A DNA stretch of 64,000 bases from Pseudorhizobium banfieldiae (GTDB lineage: Bacteria > Pseudomonadota > Alphaproteobacteria > Rhizobiales > Rhizobiaceae), in NCBI RefSeq assembly GCF_000967425.1, contig NZ_FO082820.1, positions 1,364,001-1,428,000 of the forward strand, in the 5' to 3' direction. The notes beneath the pieces were generated by a model. It made no database searches. It was not told the DNA's origin and saw only the letters and a program-made list of their open reading frames with translations. Below are positions 23,446 to 32,427 of the stretch, piece by piece (positions within the stretch are counted from its first letter, which is position 1; every line of letters starts with the position of its first letter). The position numbers were made by a program, and so were the translations under genes.

Positions 23446-23468
23446 TCTCCATCGTTGGCATGATTGCC
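23446..23468 (-). promoter_or_regulatory. Start-associated mini-hairpin + SD, copy 15
   Basis: Transcript GGCA-ATCA-TGCC, then AACGA and TGGAGA. It has a distinct but complementary arm pair and is nearest the control region. Confidence 0.6.
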
Positions 23469-23524
23469 GGGTTAGTGCCGTTTGCACCTGAAAAGCCAAA
23501 AGAGGCTTTGCAGCTGGAAACGTG

Positions 23525-23556
23525 AAAAGGCCACCAGAGGGAGTCCGGTGGCCTTA
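23525..23556 (-). terminator. Hairpin with T tract upstream of the first leftward gene
   Basis: AAGGCCACC and GGTGGCCTT form a perfect 9-bp stem with an 11-nt loop. Read leftward, the stem runs into TTTTC, so it could attenuate transcription entering the 22904-23437 gene; read rightward it is followed only later by T-rich sequence. Confidence 0.45.
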
Positions 23557-25065
23557 GAAACTTGTCGAATTTTTCGGTTTTCAATCGCTTGGATTGACCA
23601 TGCCTGTATCGGTTGAGGTTTGCAGCACTGAAGCCAATGAGGCTTTGCCGAGTATCTTTCCGCCACCTACGGCATTTTCGCCGCTGTCGTGCTTCTGGCT
23701 ATTCCTATGAAGCAAGTCCGTTGCTCCCTCAGTGCATGGTTACATGCTTTGCCAGTTCTCCCACCAACGATTGCCCAACACACTCAACTTTGCAGTCTCG
23801 CATTGGATCGCTTTAGCCGGAACCTTCCCCGATACAGGTGATTTGTTGTCCGCTCCCTGTCGCGCGTCCTTCCCTATGTGCTGCAATCCGGCTTTGTCAT
23901 GCCGAATCACCTCACGGTTGCCCTCTTCGTAACCGCGCTTTCCGTTGCTCCCTTTGCCTCTTCAATCCCTTGTCTCCACACTTGCAAAGCAAGTCACGAA
24001 ACCAGTGCACCTAGAAGGCTAGGGCGGAAAACCGTCATCTTGTTTTCAAAGAACCGACGAAACCGACGAAGCCGGAACCGTCCAAAGCCCGAAACATTCG
24101 CGTTTCGTTGTGAGCAAGATAATACGATACGAATTGAAAACAACCGGAAAAATACAGAAAATACCGTTTGGCCCGTTATCGCATTGAAATTGCAGCAAAT
24201 AAAAAATTCAAATCGTATCGCCTTTGCGTCGTCTCAGCTCATTACAGCTGGCCAAAAACAGGCCAGAAAATCGGGCAAATCGGATAGCCTAATTCGCTGA
24301 AAACAAACGATAAAAGGCGTTTGCTTTTGCCTCTGAGCTTGTCCCCGGCTTAGTGCCTGGCTCAATGCCTGGCTAACTCCCTGCCATGCTGGCCAAACTG
24401 GCCACCCATTGCCGGAGAAAACCGGTGGCGATTCTCCAGTGCACTCGCCCCAGAACAACCGCCACCAATCCCCGCAAAGGGAGAGAGGGAGAGGAGAGGA
24501 GAGAGGGGAAGGCGTGACAGCTGGCTATTGCGTGGAACAACGGAACGAGTCACACAGCATTCCAGAACGTCGGATTGCGCCTAGACGCCGCGACGCTTCA
24601 TCCCCTCACCTGCTCACCTGAAGGCGTGCCGCTTGCGACTGGCCATCCCCGGCTAGACCTTTCGCCACGCCTTGCCGCTGGCCAGCTGGCTACCTGATGG
24701 CCATTGCCACCCATGCCGGACCATGCCGGACAAGGCGTTCCAGCGTCATTCAAAGCGAAAGAGCGTGAAAAGCCTTGCAAATCAAGGCGTTGAGAGGCCC
24801 CACGGGTAGGTTCTTCCGGAAGGGGGGCGGCCCACCGCGGGTCGGCGGCAGCGCAGTATTTGAGCGGTTCCGGGCTTTTCATTTCGAGGGTTCGGATTCG
24901 CGAAAAATTCCTGGCGAAGGTGGCGATGCGCGGGGAATGAATTTGCTGAAACCGCGCAACGAAATGGGGTGATCCCACGGGGCGGATAGAAATGATCTTG
25001 CGCAGATCCCATCGCGCAGGGGCGAACTGTAGAATAATGCTTTCGTTTGAGGGGTGGCGAATACG

Positions 25066-25764
25066 ATGCGTATCGTGAAGCGCGGCACCAACCTGTTCCT
25101 GGTCCTGAGGATGAGGGACATGGCAAGGCACCTCAGCAACGATCGCGGGCGCACTGAGCTGCACCGTGGTGTGATCGACGCCGGTCGCCGGATGAAGACG
25201 ATCAACCAGAAGACGGTCCAGCGGCAGATGGCGCTGAAGCCAGGCAACTACGGCAGCTATGTCGTCGCCGGCACGAGGGGCATCCCCCGCAAGAAGACAC
25301 TCAGCTACGAGATCTTCGGCGTCAAAGGCGGCGCGAAGATCGAGCAGTATAAGGGGCTCATGTCGGTGAAGAGCAGCGGTCGTGCTGCCCGCCGCATGAA
25401 CGCCGGCCGCGTAACTTCTGACCGAGGGACAGTGAGGTCGGGAGTGTGGAACAACCCGCGCGTCTTCAAACGGTCGTTCGCGACCGGGACCGGGTTTTTC
25501 GCGATGCGGCCACCGAGCGCCGGGACGTCAAGTCGCGCTCCGAAAGCGCTGTGGACTTATGGCTCGAAGCCTGGGCAGCCCCGAGGGGCAGACGGGCGCT
25601 TCGCTCCTTCGGGAACGAGGTACGGCAAAGTCCGCCGGCTGTTCGGTCCTTCCCTGATGAAGGAGATCCCGAAGGATGATTCCTTGGATGTCTTCCTGAG
25701 ACACGGCCCGGCGTTGCTCGAGCGGCACGTCGGCAAAAGGCTCACCAAGCTGATGAGGTTCTGA
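25066..25764 (+). CDS. GpZ-like minor tail / tail completion protein
   Basis: A 232-aa protein resembling prophage minor tail protein Z: a basic N-terminal half with KTINQKTVQRQM, then WNNPRVFKRSFATGTGFFAM (about 144-163), GRFAPSG and LFGPSLMKEI near the end. It should act at the head-tail or tail-tip stage of assembly. Its place before the terminase genes is unusual. The start at ATG 25066 is preferred, with GAGGGG 11 nt upstream; a GTG at 25054 is possible. It is the first gene of the rightward virion operon. Confidence 0.7.
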   Translation: MRIVKRGTNLFLVLRMRDMARHLSNDRGRTELHRGVIDAGRRMKTINQKTVQRQMALKPGNYGSYVVAGTRGIPRKKTLSYEIFGVKGGAKIEQYKGLMSVKSSGRAARRMNAGRVTSDRGTVRSGVWNNPRVFKRSFATGTGFFAMRPPSAGTSSRAPKALWTYGSKPGQPRGADGRFAPSGTRYGKVRRLFGPSLMKEIPKDDSLDVFLRHGPALLERHVGKRLTKLMRF

Positions 25765-25765
25765 C

Positions 25766-26371
25766 ATGGCACCCCGGACGGAAAAGACGGCGCCGCCGAA
25801 AAAGTCGTCCACCCGCAAGCCGGCACCGAAGAAGCCGGTGGCCGAAAAGAAGCCGAAGGCTGAGAAGCCCCGCGACGATCTCGCTGGCGTGGTGATGTCG
25901 ACGCAGGGCATGGCCGCCGTTCTCGGGGTCACCCCGCGATGGCTTCAATCGCTCGTGAAAGACGGAACCATCCCATCGCTGGGCAGAGGGCGGTTCGATC
26001 CGACCGCTGTGTTCCAGGCCTATGCCGCCTTCCTCAAGGAGGGCGTCACGAAGAAGACGGGCAACGAAAGCCTGGACGAGCTCCGCAAGGAAAAGGCCCT
26101 GACCGAGCGCCTCAACCGCGAGCGGAAGGACCGAACGCTGATCGAGCTCGACGAGGCTCTAGGCGTCATCGACGAGGTGACCGGTATGTTCGTTGCGTCC
26201 CTCAACGGACTTCCGGCGCAGATCACGGGAGTGCCGCGGGAGCGGCAAAGGTTGAATGACATCTTCGATAGTGAGAGGCTCCGGCTCGCGGATCGTTTCG
26301 CCAAAAAGCGGGAAGCTCTTCGCTCGGGTAGAGAAGATCCTGACGCCGAGGCCGAGGACGACGCCGATTGA
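25766..26371 (+). CDS. Terminase small subunit (Nu1-like)
   Basis: DNA-recognition subunit of the packaging motor, 201 aa. A Lys/Pro/Ala-rich N-terminal tail (about 1-35) precedes a winged-helix-like HTH (MSTQGMAAVLGVTPRWLQSL, then GTIPSLGRGRFD, about 44-80) of the Nu1 type. A helical oligomerisation region (LDELRKEKALTERLNRERKD) and a C-terminal acidic tail for contact with the large subunit follow. It binds at cos in lambda; the target here is probably in the adjacent gene-free region. The last 116 bp overlap the large-subunit gene. Confidence 0.85.
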   Translation: MAPRTEKTAPPKKSSTRKPAPKKPVAEKKPKAEKPRDDLAGVVMSTQGMAAVLGVTPRWLQSLVKDGTIPSLGRGRFDPTAVFQAYAAFLKEGVTKKTGNESLDELRKEKALTERLNRERKDRTLIELDEALGVIDEVTGMFVASLNGLPAQITGVPRERQRLNDIFDSERLRLADRFAKKREALRSGREDPDAEAEDDAD

Positions 26372-28325
26372 GTGGGCGAAAGCCGAGCGAGTTTATCCCG
26401 AAACAGCTGGCCATCCTGGTCCGCGCAACCCCTACAAGACGCCGTACATGGTGCCCTTCACGATGGCCGTGCATGGGCGCACCCACAAGCGCGTCGTCAT
26501 GGTGGTGTCCGCGCAGTCAGGGAAATCGGAGTCCTTCCTCGACATCATCGGGGAACGGCTCGACACCGCACCGGTACCGACGCTCTATGTCGGGCCGTCG
26601 AAGCGGTTCATCACCGAGCAATGGGAGCCTCGCATCGACGAGCTCCTGACGACGACTGTCCTCGCCGATCGCATGGCCGCCAAGAGCCGGCAGACAAAGA
26701 CGCGCAAGCTGGTCAACGGCGTGCCGCTTCGTCTGGCGCACGGCGGCTCCACCGGTGCCATGAAATCGGATCCGTTCGGCCTCGCGCTGACGGACGAGGC
26801 GGACGAGCTCATGAAGGAGCTGAAGGGCCAGGGTAACCCGGTCGGCCTGATCGACGCCCGCGGCGATACCTACGCGGATTTCGTGCACGCCATCACGTCA
26901 ACGCCAAGTGAGGGGGCGACTGAGGTGGAGACGGATCCAGAGAGCGGCCTTGAGTTTTGGGCCGACAGCGACCCGGACGAGATCAAGTCGACCATCTGGC
27001 GGCTCTGGCTCACCGGCACCAGGTACCATTGGGCATGGCCGTGCCCACATTGCGGGACGTTCTTCATCCCGCGGTTTGCCTGCCTTGGGTGGGACAAGCC
27101 GAAAGACGGCAAGGGGAGGGAGCTGCCATCCACCCCGATCATGGCAAAGAACACTGCGCACCTCATCTGTCCTGAAGGGTGCATCATCTACGAGCACGAA
27201 GCATCGCCCGACGGCGAGACGCTGACGAAGGAGTGGATGAACAACCGCGGCGTCTACGTCGCTCCCGGCCAGTCGATCGACCCCGATGGGACGGTCAACG
27301 GTCCTCCGCCTGAAGCAACCACCCTCAGCTATTGGGTGTCCGGCCTGTGCTCACCCTTCGTTTCGTGGGGTGAGAGAGCGCAGCGCTACGTCGAAGCTGT
27401 CCGGTCCGGCAACCCCGGTGACATCCAGACGGTGAAGAACCAGGGCTTCGGCGAGCTCTACACTCCCGGCGGCGGCAACGCTCCGGACTGGACGGAAGTC
27501 GAGAAGTGCGCAGACGACTACCAGATGGGCGATGTCCCTGAAGGTGCTCGTATCCTGACGCTCACCTGTGACGTCCAGAAGGACAGGCTGGTCTACACCA
27601 TCCGCGGGTGGGGCGCCGGCGGCACCTCTTGGCTTGTCGAAGCGGCCGAGATCTACGGACCGACCGAGGAGCAGGAGGTGTGGGATACGCTCGCCAACGT
27701 GGTGACGGATACCTACGACGGCATCCCGATCCGCCTAGCGCTGATCGACTCCGGCTTCCGCCCTGGCAAGAAGTTCGTGGTTCCGGAGCACCGGGTCTAT
27801 GCCTTCGCGCGCCGGTTCCCGAACCTAGTCCGGGCGACCAAGGGCGCGTCAACCAGCATGCGCAAGCCGATCGTGGCCAACATGATCGACGTGCTCATCA
27901 ACGGCAAGACGTACAAGAAGGGCCTCGAGCTGCTGCGGCTCGACACGGACTATTTCAAGTCGTGGGTGCAGCAGAAGATCCGGTGGGAGAAGGACGCCCC
28001 CGGCGCATGGTTCGTGCCGGAAGACGTTACCGAGGACTACTGCAAGCAGGTCGTTTCCGAAGTCCGGATCAAGTCGCCCGGCGGCAAGGTCAAGTGGGTA
28101 GCCAAGTCCAAGCTCAACCACTTCCTCGACTGTGAGGCCATGCAGGCTGCCGCTGCGATGATCCTCAACCTGGCAAAGCTGCGAGACGGTCCACCGGCAA
28201 CGCGCCGGGCGGCCAGACCTGAAACCCCGCAACAGACCGATCCAGAGACGCCGCCGCGCCAGCCACCTCCAAAGAGGGGCGAACGCTCCGGCCTGTGGGG
28301 CGGTAAGAGAGAGAGCATCTGGTAA
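26256..28325 (+). CDS. Terminase large subunit (GpA family)
   Basis: ATP-driven packaging motor and nuclease, 689 aa, of the lambda GpA family. The ATPase has a deviant Walker A (VVSAQSGKSE, about residues 83-92) and a Walker B-like LALTDEADEL. A zinc-like CPHCGTFFIPR lies near residue 265. The nuclease half has TLTCDVQKDRL and later LIDSGFRPGK. GpA terminases cut at cos, predicting cohesive ends. The start at 26256 overlaps the small-subunit gene deeply; a later start is possible because the first 30 residues are poorly conserved in appearance. Confidence 0.92.
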   Translation: MTSSIVRGSGSRIVSPKSGKLFARVEKILTPRPRTTPIEWAKAERVYPETAGHPGPRNPYKTPYMVPFTMAVHGRTHKRVVMVVSAQSGKSESFLDIIGERLDTAPVPTLYVGPSKRFITEQWEPRIDELLTTTVLADRMAAKSRQTKTRKLVNGVPLRLAHGGSTGAMKSDPFGLALTDEADELMKELKGQGNPVGLIDARGDTYADFVHAITSTPSEGATEVETDPESGLEFWADSDPDEIKSTIWRLWLTGTRYHWAWPCPHCGTFFIPRFACLGWDKPKDGKGRELPSTPIMAKNTAHLICPEGCIIYEHEASPDGETLTKEWMNNRGVYVAPGQSIDPDGTVNGPPPEATTLSYWVSGLCSPFVSWGERAQRYVEAVRSGNPGDIQTVKNQGFGELYTPGGGNAPDWTEVEKCADDYQMGDVPEGARILTLTCDVQKDRLVYTIRGWGAGGTSWLVEAAEIYGPTEEQEVWDTLANVVTDTYDGIPIRLALIDSGFRPGKKFVVPEHRVYAFARRFPNLVRATKGASTSMRKPIVANMIDVLINGKTYKKGLELLRLDTDYFKSWVQQKIRWEKDAPGAWFVPEDVTEDYCKQVVSEVRIKSPGGKVKWVAKSKLNHFLDCEAMQAAAAMILNLAKLRDGPPATRRAARPETPQQTDPETPPRQPPPKRGERSGLWGGKRESIW

Positions 28326-28555
28326 TGGCCGAGATCGTCATCGAAACGCTGACCCTTGAGGAGAAGGTATCGCTCCTCAAGGACTTGAAGGAGGCCTACT
28401 TCTCAGGCGCGTCTCGTGTCCGGTTCCGGGAACGGGACGTCACCTACCGCTCTGCCGTCGAGATGAAGAAGATCATCGACCAGCTGGAGGGCAGCATTGT
28501 CATCCGGCCGAAAAGGCGGGTCATCCTTACGACGTTCGGTGGGGGGTACCGCTGA
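28325..28555 (+). CDS. gpW-like head-tail joining protein
   Basis: A 76-aa protein in the place of lambda gpW, between terminase and portal. It shows the expected short alpha-beta pattern (LTLEEKVSLLKDLKEAYF helix; VRFRERDVTYRSAVEMKKII). It would plug the portal after packaging. The start overlaps the terminase stop by one base and the stop overlaps the portal ATG. Confidence 0.8.
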   Translation: MAEIVIETLTLEEKVSLLKDLKEAYFSGASRVRFRERDVTYRSAVEMKKIIDQLEGSIVIRPKRRVILTTFGGGYR

Positions 28556-30141
28556 TGGCAAATCTTATCGACAGGGCCGTCGGTTACTTCAGCCCGAAGC
28601 GTGGCGCAGAGCGCGCCGCGCATCGTCGCCGGATGGAGATCCTACAAGGAGGGACACGCGGGTATGAAGGTGCATCGGTCGGCCGGCTTGCTGCGAACTG
28701 GTACTCTCAGGCGACTAGCGCGGACGCTGAAATCGGCCGTAGCGGCAAGACCCTTCGGAACCGATCGCGCGATGCTGTCCGCAATAATCCGCTCGCGAAG
28801 AAGATCGTAAATGTCCACGCCAACCACATGGTCGGCTTCGGCATCACGCCTCGAGCCAAAGTCACTGGAGACAATGCTGACGGTGACAAGGCAAAGAAAG
28901 TCAATGATCTCTTTGATGAATGGATCAAGGTCGCCTTCGTAGGCATGCAGACCGACTTCTATGGCGGCTGTAAGATCATGGCGAAGATGATGGTGCAGGA
29001 CGGCGAGGTCTACGCCAGAAAGCGCCTTCGTCGACCTGAGGACGGGCTGCCGGTACCCCTCCAGATCGAGCTCCTCAATGCGGATCAATGCGATTGGGGG
29101 AAGGTCGGTGCAGTCGGGACCAACCCCGGCAACAAGGTCATCCAGGGCGTCGAGTTCGATGCGATCGGGCGTCGTCGCGGTTATTGGATGTTCCCCTACA
29201 ACCCGTCGTCAAGCGTGTTCATGGTGGGTCCCTATGGCAGCAAGTTCGTGCCGGCCGAAGAAATCATTCACCTGTACGAGGCGGACGAGAACCAAGTGCA
29301 CGGTGTGCCTTGGATGCACTCAGTCCTCACCGACCTCAAGGATCTGAAAGACTACATTCTGGCGGAGAACATCCGAAAGAAAGTCGAGTCCTGCATGGTG
29401 GGAATGGTGATTCCCGGTGAGGACGAGAACCCCCTCGAGGATCCGAACGTCGGGCTGGAGGAGCCATCTCTACCGGTAGGCGAACGAAACCCTAAAGGCG
29501 CGTTGGTCACCGACGTCTATGGCTATCCGTTCGAGAGGATGGAGCCTGGGATGTTCGGCGTCCTGCACGGCGGCAAGGACATCAAGTTCAACACTCCGGC
29601 GATCTCGGCGGGGATAGAGGCCTACATCCGGACACGCCACCGCGACATCGCGGCCGGCGCGCTTCTGCCCTACGAGTTGCTGACAGGTGACTACAGCCAG
29701 GCGAATTTCGCCTCCGGCAAGCTGGGGCTTCTGGAGTACAAGGGCTTCGTCGAGGGGATGCAGTGGCACACGCTGATCCCGAACTTCAATGTGATCTACT
29801 CCTGGTTTGTCGATACGGCAAAGGACGCCGGCAAGATCCCCCGCGATTGGGAGGTCAAGGCCGAGTGGACCCCGCCGGAGTTCGAGAGCATCACCCGCCT
29901 CGACGACGCTCGCGCCGACCTTCTGGAAATGCGGATGGGCAAACGCACGCCGCAGGAAGTCATCGCGAGGACGGGCCGAAACCCGAGAACGGTTCTGGCC
30001 GAGTTCGACGAGTGGTTCACCGAAGTCGACAAGACGAAAAGCAAACTGATCTTCGACAGCGATCCCCGAAAGGTGTCCATCAACGGACAGCTGCAGGGCC
30101 CCTCTGCCGAAGGGAAGGAAAACGGAGAGGGCAATGCCTGA
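28555..30141 (+). CDS. Portal protein (lambda GpB type)
   Basis: Dodecameric portal of 528 aa, forming the DNA channel at one capsid vertex. The lambda-type N-terminus has LRNRSRDAVRNNPLAKKIVN (about 63-82) followed by HMVGFGITPRAK. A central region with IELLNADQCDW and EEIIHLYEADENQVHGVPWM, and the LLPYELLTGDYSQANFASGK segment (about 362-381), are characteristic of this family. It is followed, with an 8-bp overlap, by the protease-capsid fusion. Confidence 0.93.
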   Translation: MANLIDRAVGYFSPKRGAERAAHRRRMEILQGGTRGYEGASVGRLAANWYSQATSADAEIGRSGKTLRNRSRDAVRNNPLAKKIVNVHANHMVGFGITPRAKVTGDNADGDKAKKVNDLFDEWIKVAFVGMQTDFYGGCKIMAKMMVQDGEVYARKRLRRPEDGLPVPLQIELLNADQCDWGKVGAVGTNPGNKVIQGVEFDAIGRRRGYWMFPYNPSSSVFMVGPYGSKFVPAEEIIHLYEADENQVHGVPWMHSVLTDLKDLKDYILAENIRKKVESCMVGMVIPGEDENPLEDPNVGLEEPSLPVGERNPKGALVTDVYGYPFERMEPGMFGVLHGGKDIKFNTPAISAGIEAYIRTRHRDIAAGALLPYELLTGDYSQANFASGKLGLLEYKGFVEGMQWHTLIPNFNVIYSWFVDTAKDAGKIPRDWEVKAEWTPPEFESITRLDDARADLLEMRMGKRTPQEVIARTGRNPRTVLAEFDEWFTEVDKTKSKLIFDSDPRKVSINGQLQGPSAEGKENGEGNA

Positions 30142-32347
30142 GGCTATCCGAAAGGCTCTTGAGAAAGAGATCCGGATCCCGATGACGCTGAGAAGCGAGG
30201 TCGAGGTGCGGGCCGGTACTCTGGACGAGGACGACCGCTCGGTCGAAGTCTGCTGGACGACCGGCGCAGCAGTGAAGCGGTACTCCTATGATGAGGGGTA
30301 CTACATGGAAGAGCTCGTCGTGGACAAGAAGGCGATCCGCACGGACCGCTTCAACGCCATGTCTCTCCTCGACACCCATGAACGCTGGTCCATGGACTCG
30401 AGGTTGGGCACCGTTGTGCCAGGCACTCTCCGCATCGAAGGGGGGAAGGGGTACGCCCGCATCCGCTTTTCAAAGAAGCAGCGAGCCGAGGAGATCCTGC
30501 AGGATCTGAGGGACGGGCACCCGCTCCCGATCTCGGTTGGCTACAAGATCCACCGGTACGAGAAAACCGAAGGGGCGGACGGAAAGCTGCCGACCCTGAG
30601 GGCAGTCGATTGGGAACCCATGGAGTTTTCCGCGGTCCCGATACCGGCAGATTCCGGAGCAACGTCACGGTCCGAGCCCAAGGGCGACGACATTCAAACC
30701 GTCCTGGTCCGGCAGGAAGCACCCAACGCAGCCGCGGCTGCAACAGACGAGGAACGACCGATGAATAAGCGCGATGCCGCGAAGACGTACAAGGGTGAAC
30801 AGCTCGACGCTCTGGCCCTTGGTGTAGGCCTCTCCCGCAATGCGAACGAGACGGACGAAGCTCTGAGCAAGCGTCTTCTGGCTTTGTTCGATCAGCAGGA
30901 CGAGCAGGCCCGCAAGGACGAGGAAGATGCGAAGAAGCGTGCCGATGCTGAGGACGCCGCTCGCCGCGCAGCTGACGACGAAGAAGCCCGGACCCGCGCG
31001 GCCGGCAACGGCTCGCAGCAGCAGGCCGCAGGCCTCAATGAGGCTGACGCGGCTCGCATCGCCCGTGCAGCCGTTGAAGCAGACCGGAAGCGTCAGAACG
31101 AGATCAAGGAATTGGCCCGTTCGGCTGGGATCAAGGACGATGACGAGACGGTCCGCAGGGCGATTGACGACAACATGAGCGTCGAAGACTTCCGGCGTGC
31201 GGCCTTCGACATCATGATCGCCCGCCAGAACCAGTCGCCGACCTTCCCGCATGTGGAGACTCGCGGAATGCAGGACGCCCAGGAAACCACCCGCAACATG
31301 GTGGCCAATGCAATCCTGCATCGCTCCGGCATCGTCGACAATCTAGAAGACGGCGCGCGTGAATGGCGTTCGATGGGCACCATGGACATTGTCAAGGAAC
31401 TCCTGCGCATGCGCGGCGAGAGCACCCGTGGCAACATCCATGACGTGGCATCCCGCGCTCTGCACAGCACCAGTGACTTCCCGATCATTCTCGGGGACAT
31501 CACCCGCCAGACCCTGCTGAATGCCTACGGTCGGTACGAGAACACGTTCCAGCTCTTCGCGACCCAGCAGCTCCTGTCGGACTTCCGTGAAACGAAGGTG
31601 CTCGACATCGGTTCGGCTCCGGACCTGAAGCTGAAGAACGAGCACGGCGAGTTCGTTGCCGGCACCGTTCGCGAGTCGGAAGAGGGCATGAAGCTCCAGT
31701 CGTATGGTCGCAAGATCGGGTTTACCCGTGAGATGCTGATCAACGACCAGCTGAACGCCTTCATGCAGATCGTCGCGAATTGGGGTCTGAAAGCAGCGAA
31801 GCTCGAAGGCGACGTCGTATGGGGCGCCATCATCGACAACGCCAAGCTGAAGGACGGCAAGGGCCTGTTCCATGCCGACCACAAGAACCTCGCCGCCGCC
31901 GGCTCTACGCTCGACATGGACGCCCTCAAGGCAGCTCGCCTTGCGTTCCGTCAGCAGAAGGATCTCGATGGCGAGTCCATCAATGTCACGCCGAAGTATC
32001 TCTTCACCGGCGCTGACCTTGAGATCGCGGCTCAGACGCTGATCACCGGCATCACCGTGCCGACACAGATCGGCGATGTCGTGCCGCAGGCGATCCGCTC
32101 CCTGGTCCCGGTCTACGAGCATCGCCTCGACAAGATCACGCTTGCAGCGTGGTTCCTGTTCGCAGACGCCGCATCGACCATGGGCCGCGGCATCCACTAC
32201 CTGCACCTGCTCGGCGCGGAAACCCCGCGGACTAACGAGCGCATCGGCTTCGACGTCGAAGGTGTCGAGTACACGATCGCCCATGATTTCGGCGTCGGCC
32301 TGACTGACTACCGGTTCGCCTACAAGAACCCGGGCATCGCCAAGTAA
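30134..32347 (+). CDS. Prohead protease / major capsid protein fusion
   Basis: A single 737-aa chain. Residues about 1-195 are a HK97-type prohead protease, with likely catalytic His in LLDTHERW and Ser in PISVGYKI. Residues about 210-360 are a charged, helical scaffold-like region (DEDAKKRADAEDAARRAADD area). Residues about 370-737 are a HK97-fold capsid protein (NAYGRYENTFQLFATQQLL, FHADHKNLAA). The protease is expected to cleave itself and the scaffold off during maturation. Fused forms are known but less common than separate genes. Confidence 0.88.
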   Translation: MPEAIRKALEKEIRIPMTLRSEVEVRAGTLDEDDRSVEVCWTTGAAVKRYSYDEGYYMEELVVDKKAIRTDRFNAMSLLDTHERWSMDSRLGTVVPGTLRIEGGKGYARIRFSKKQRAEEILQDLRDGHPLPISVGYKIHRYEKTEGADGKLPTLRAVDWEPMEFSAVPIPADSGATSRSEPKGDDIQTVLVRQEAPNAAAAATDEERPMNKRDAAKTYKGEQLDALALGVGLSRNANETDEALSKRLLALFDQQDEQARKDEEDAKKRADAEDAARRAADDEEARTRAAGNGSQQQAAGLNEADAARIARAAVEADRKRQNEIKELARSAGIKDDDETVRRAIDDNMSVEDFRRAAFDIMIARQNQSPTFPHVETRGMQDAQETTRNMVANAILHRSGIVDNLEDGAREWRSMGTMDIVKELLRMRGESTRGNIHDVASRALHSTSDFPIILGDITRQTLLNAYGRYENTFQLFATQQLLSDFRETKVLDIGSAPDLKLKNEHGEFVAGTVRESEEGMKLQSYGRKIGFTREMLINDQLNAFMQIVANWGLKAAKLEGDVVWGAIIDNAKLKDGKGLFHADHKNLAAAGSTLDMDALKAARLAFRQQKDLDGESINVTPKYLFTGADLEIAAQTLITGITVPTQIGDVVPQAIRSLVPVYEHRLDKITLAAWFLFADAASTMGRGIHYLHLLGAETPRTNERIGFDVEGVEYTIAHDFGVGLTDYRFAYKNPGIAK

Positions 32348-32373
32348 GCCCAGGCTGAAGGCCCAACCCCACC

Positions 32374-32402
32374 AAGCGCCGGCTAACCACCGGCGCTTTT
32401 CA
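32374..32402 (+). terminator. Intrinsic terminator after the capsid gene
   Basis: AGCGCCGG, 7-nt loop, CCGGCGCT, then TTTT. It lies 25 bp after the capsid stop within the operon, so it probably only partly terminates and lowers downstream expression relative to capsid. Confidence 0.75.
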
Positions 32403-32427
32403 ATTCGCGAAAAACGGGAGATCCCCA

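Larger units (their letters stand above)
23438..25065. other. 1.6 kb gene-free control region between leftward and rightward modules
   Basis: No convincing gene on either strand; the open frames lack ribosome sites and protein-like composition. It holds two similar small hairpins (AAAGCC/GGCTTT at 23492-23509, and AAGCC/GGCTT at 23631-23645), a 9-bp hairpin at 23527-23555, an AT-rich stretch (about 24040-24310), an imperfect inverted pair (GATACGAATTGAA at 24126-24138, TTCAAATCGTATC at 24207-24219), a GA-rich run (24478-24510) and a tandem CCATGCCGGA (about 24712-24731). It should contain the divergent promoters, and it lies where a cos site is expected for a GpA-type terminase. An origin is also possible. 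Confidence 0.6.

Noticed and set aside
6060..23468. Reading the repeated leader elements as short leader-peptide genes, because each hairpin contains an ATG
   Set aside because: The internal ATG is in frame with the gene at some copies, ends at the gene start at others and runs on elsewhere, so no consistent peptide is conserved; the nucleotide pairing is what is kept.
24478..24510. GA-rich run considered as a CRISPR-like or satellite repeat
   Set aside because: It is a simple purine tract with no repeat-spacer structure.
24598..25247. Overlapping minus-strand frames in the control region
   Set aside because: Several competing frames, no convincing ribosome sites, Pro/Ser/Arg-rich low-quality protein sequence; judged non-coding.
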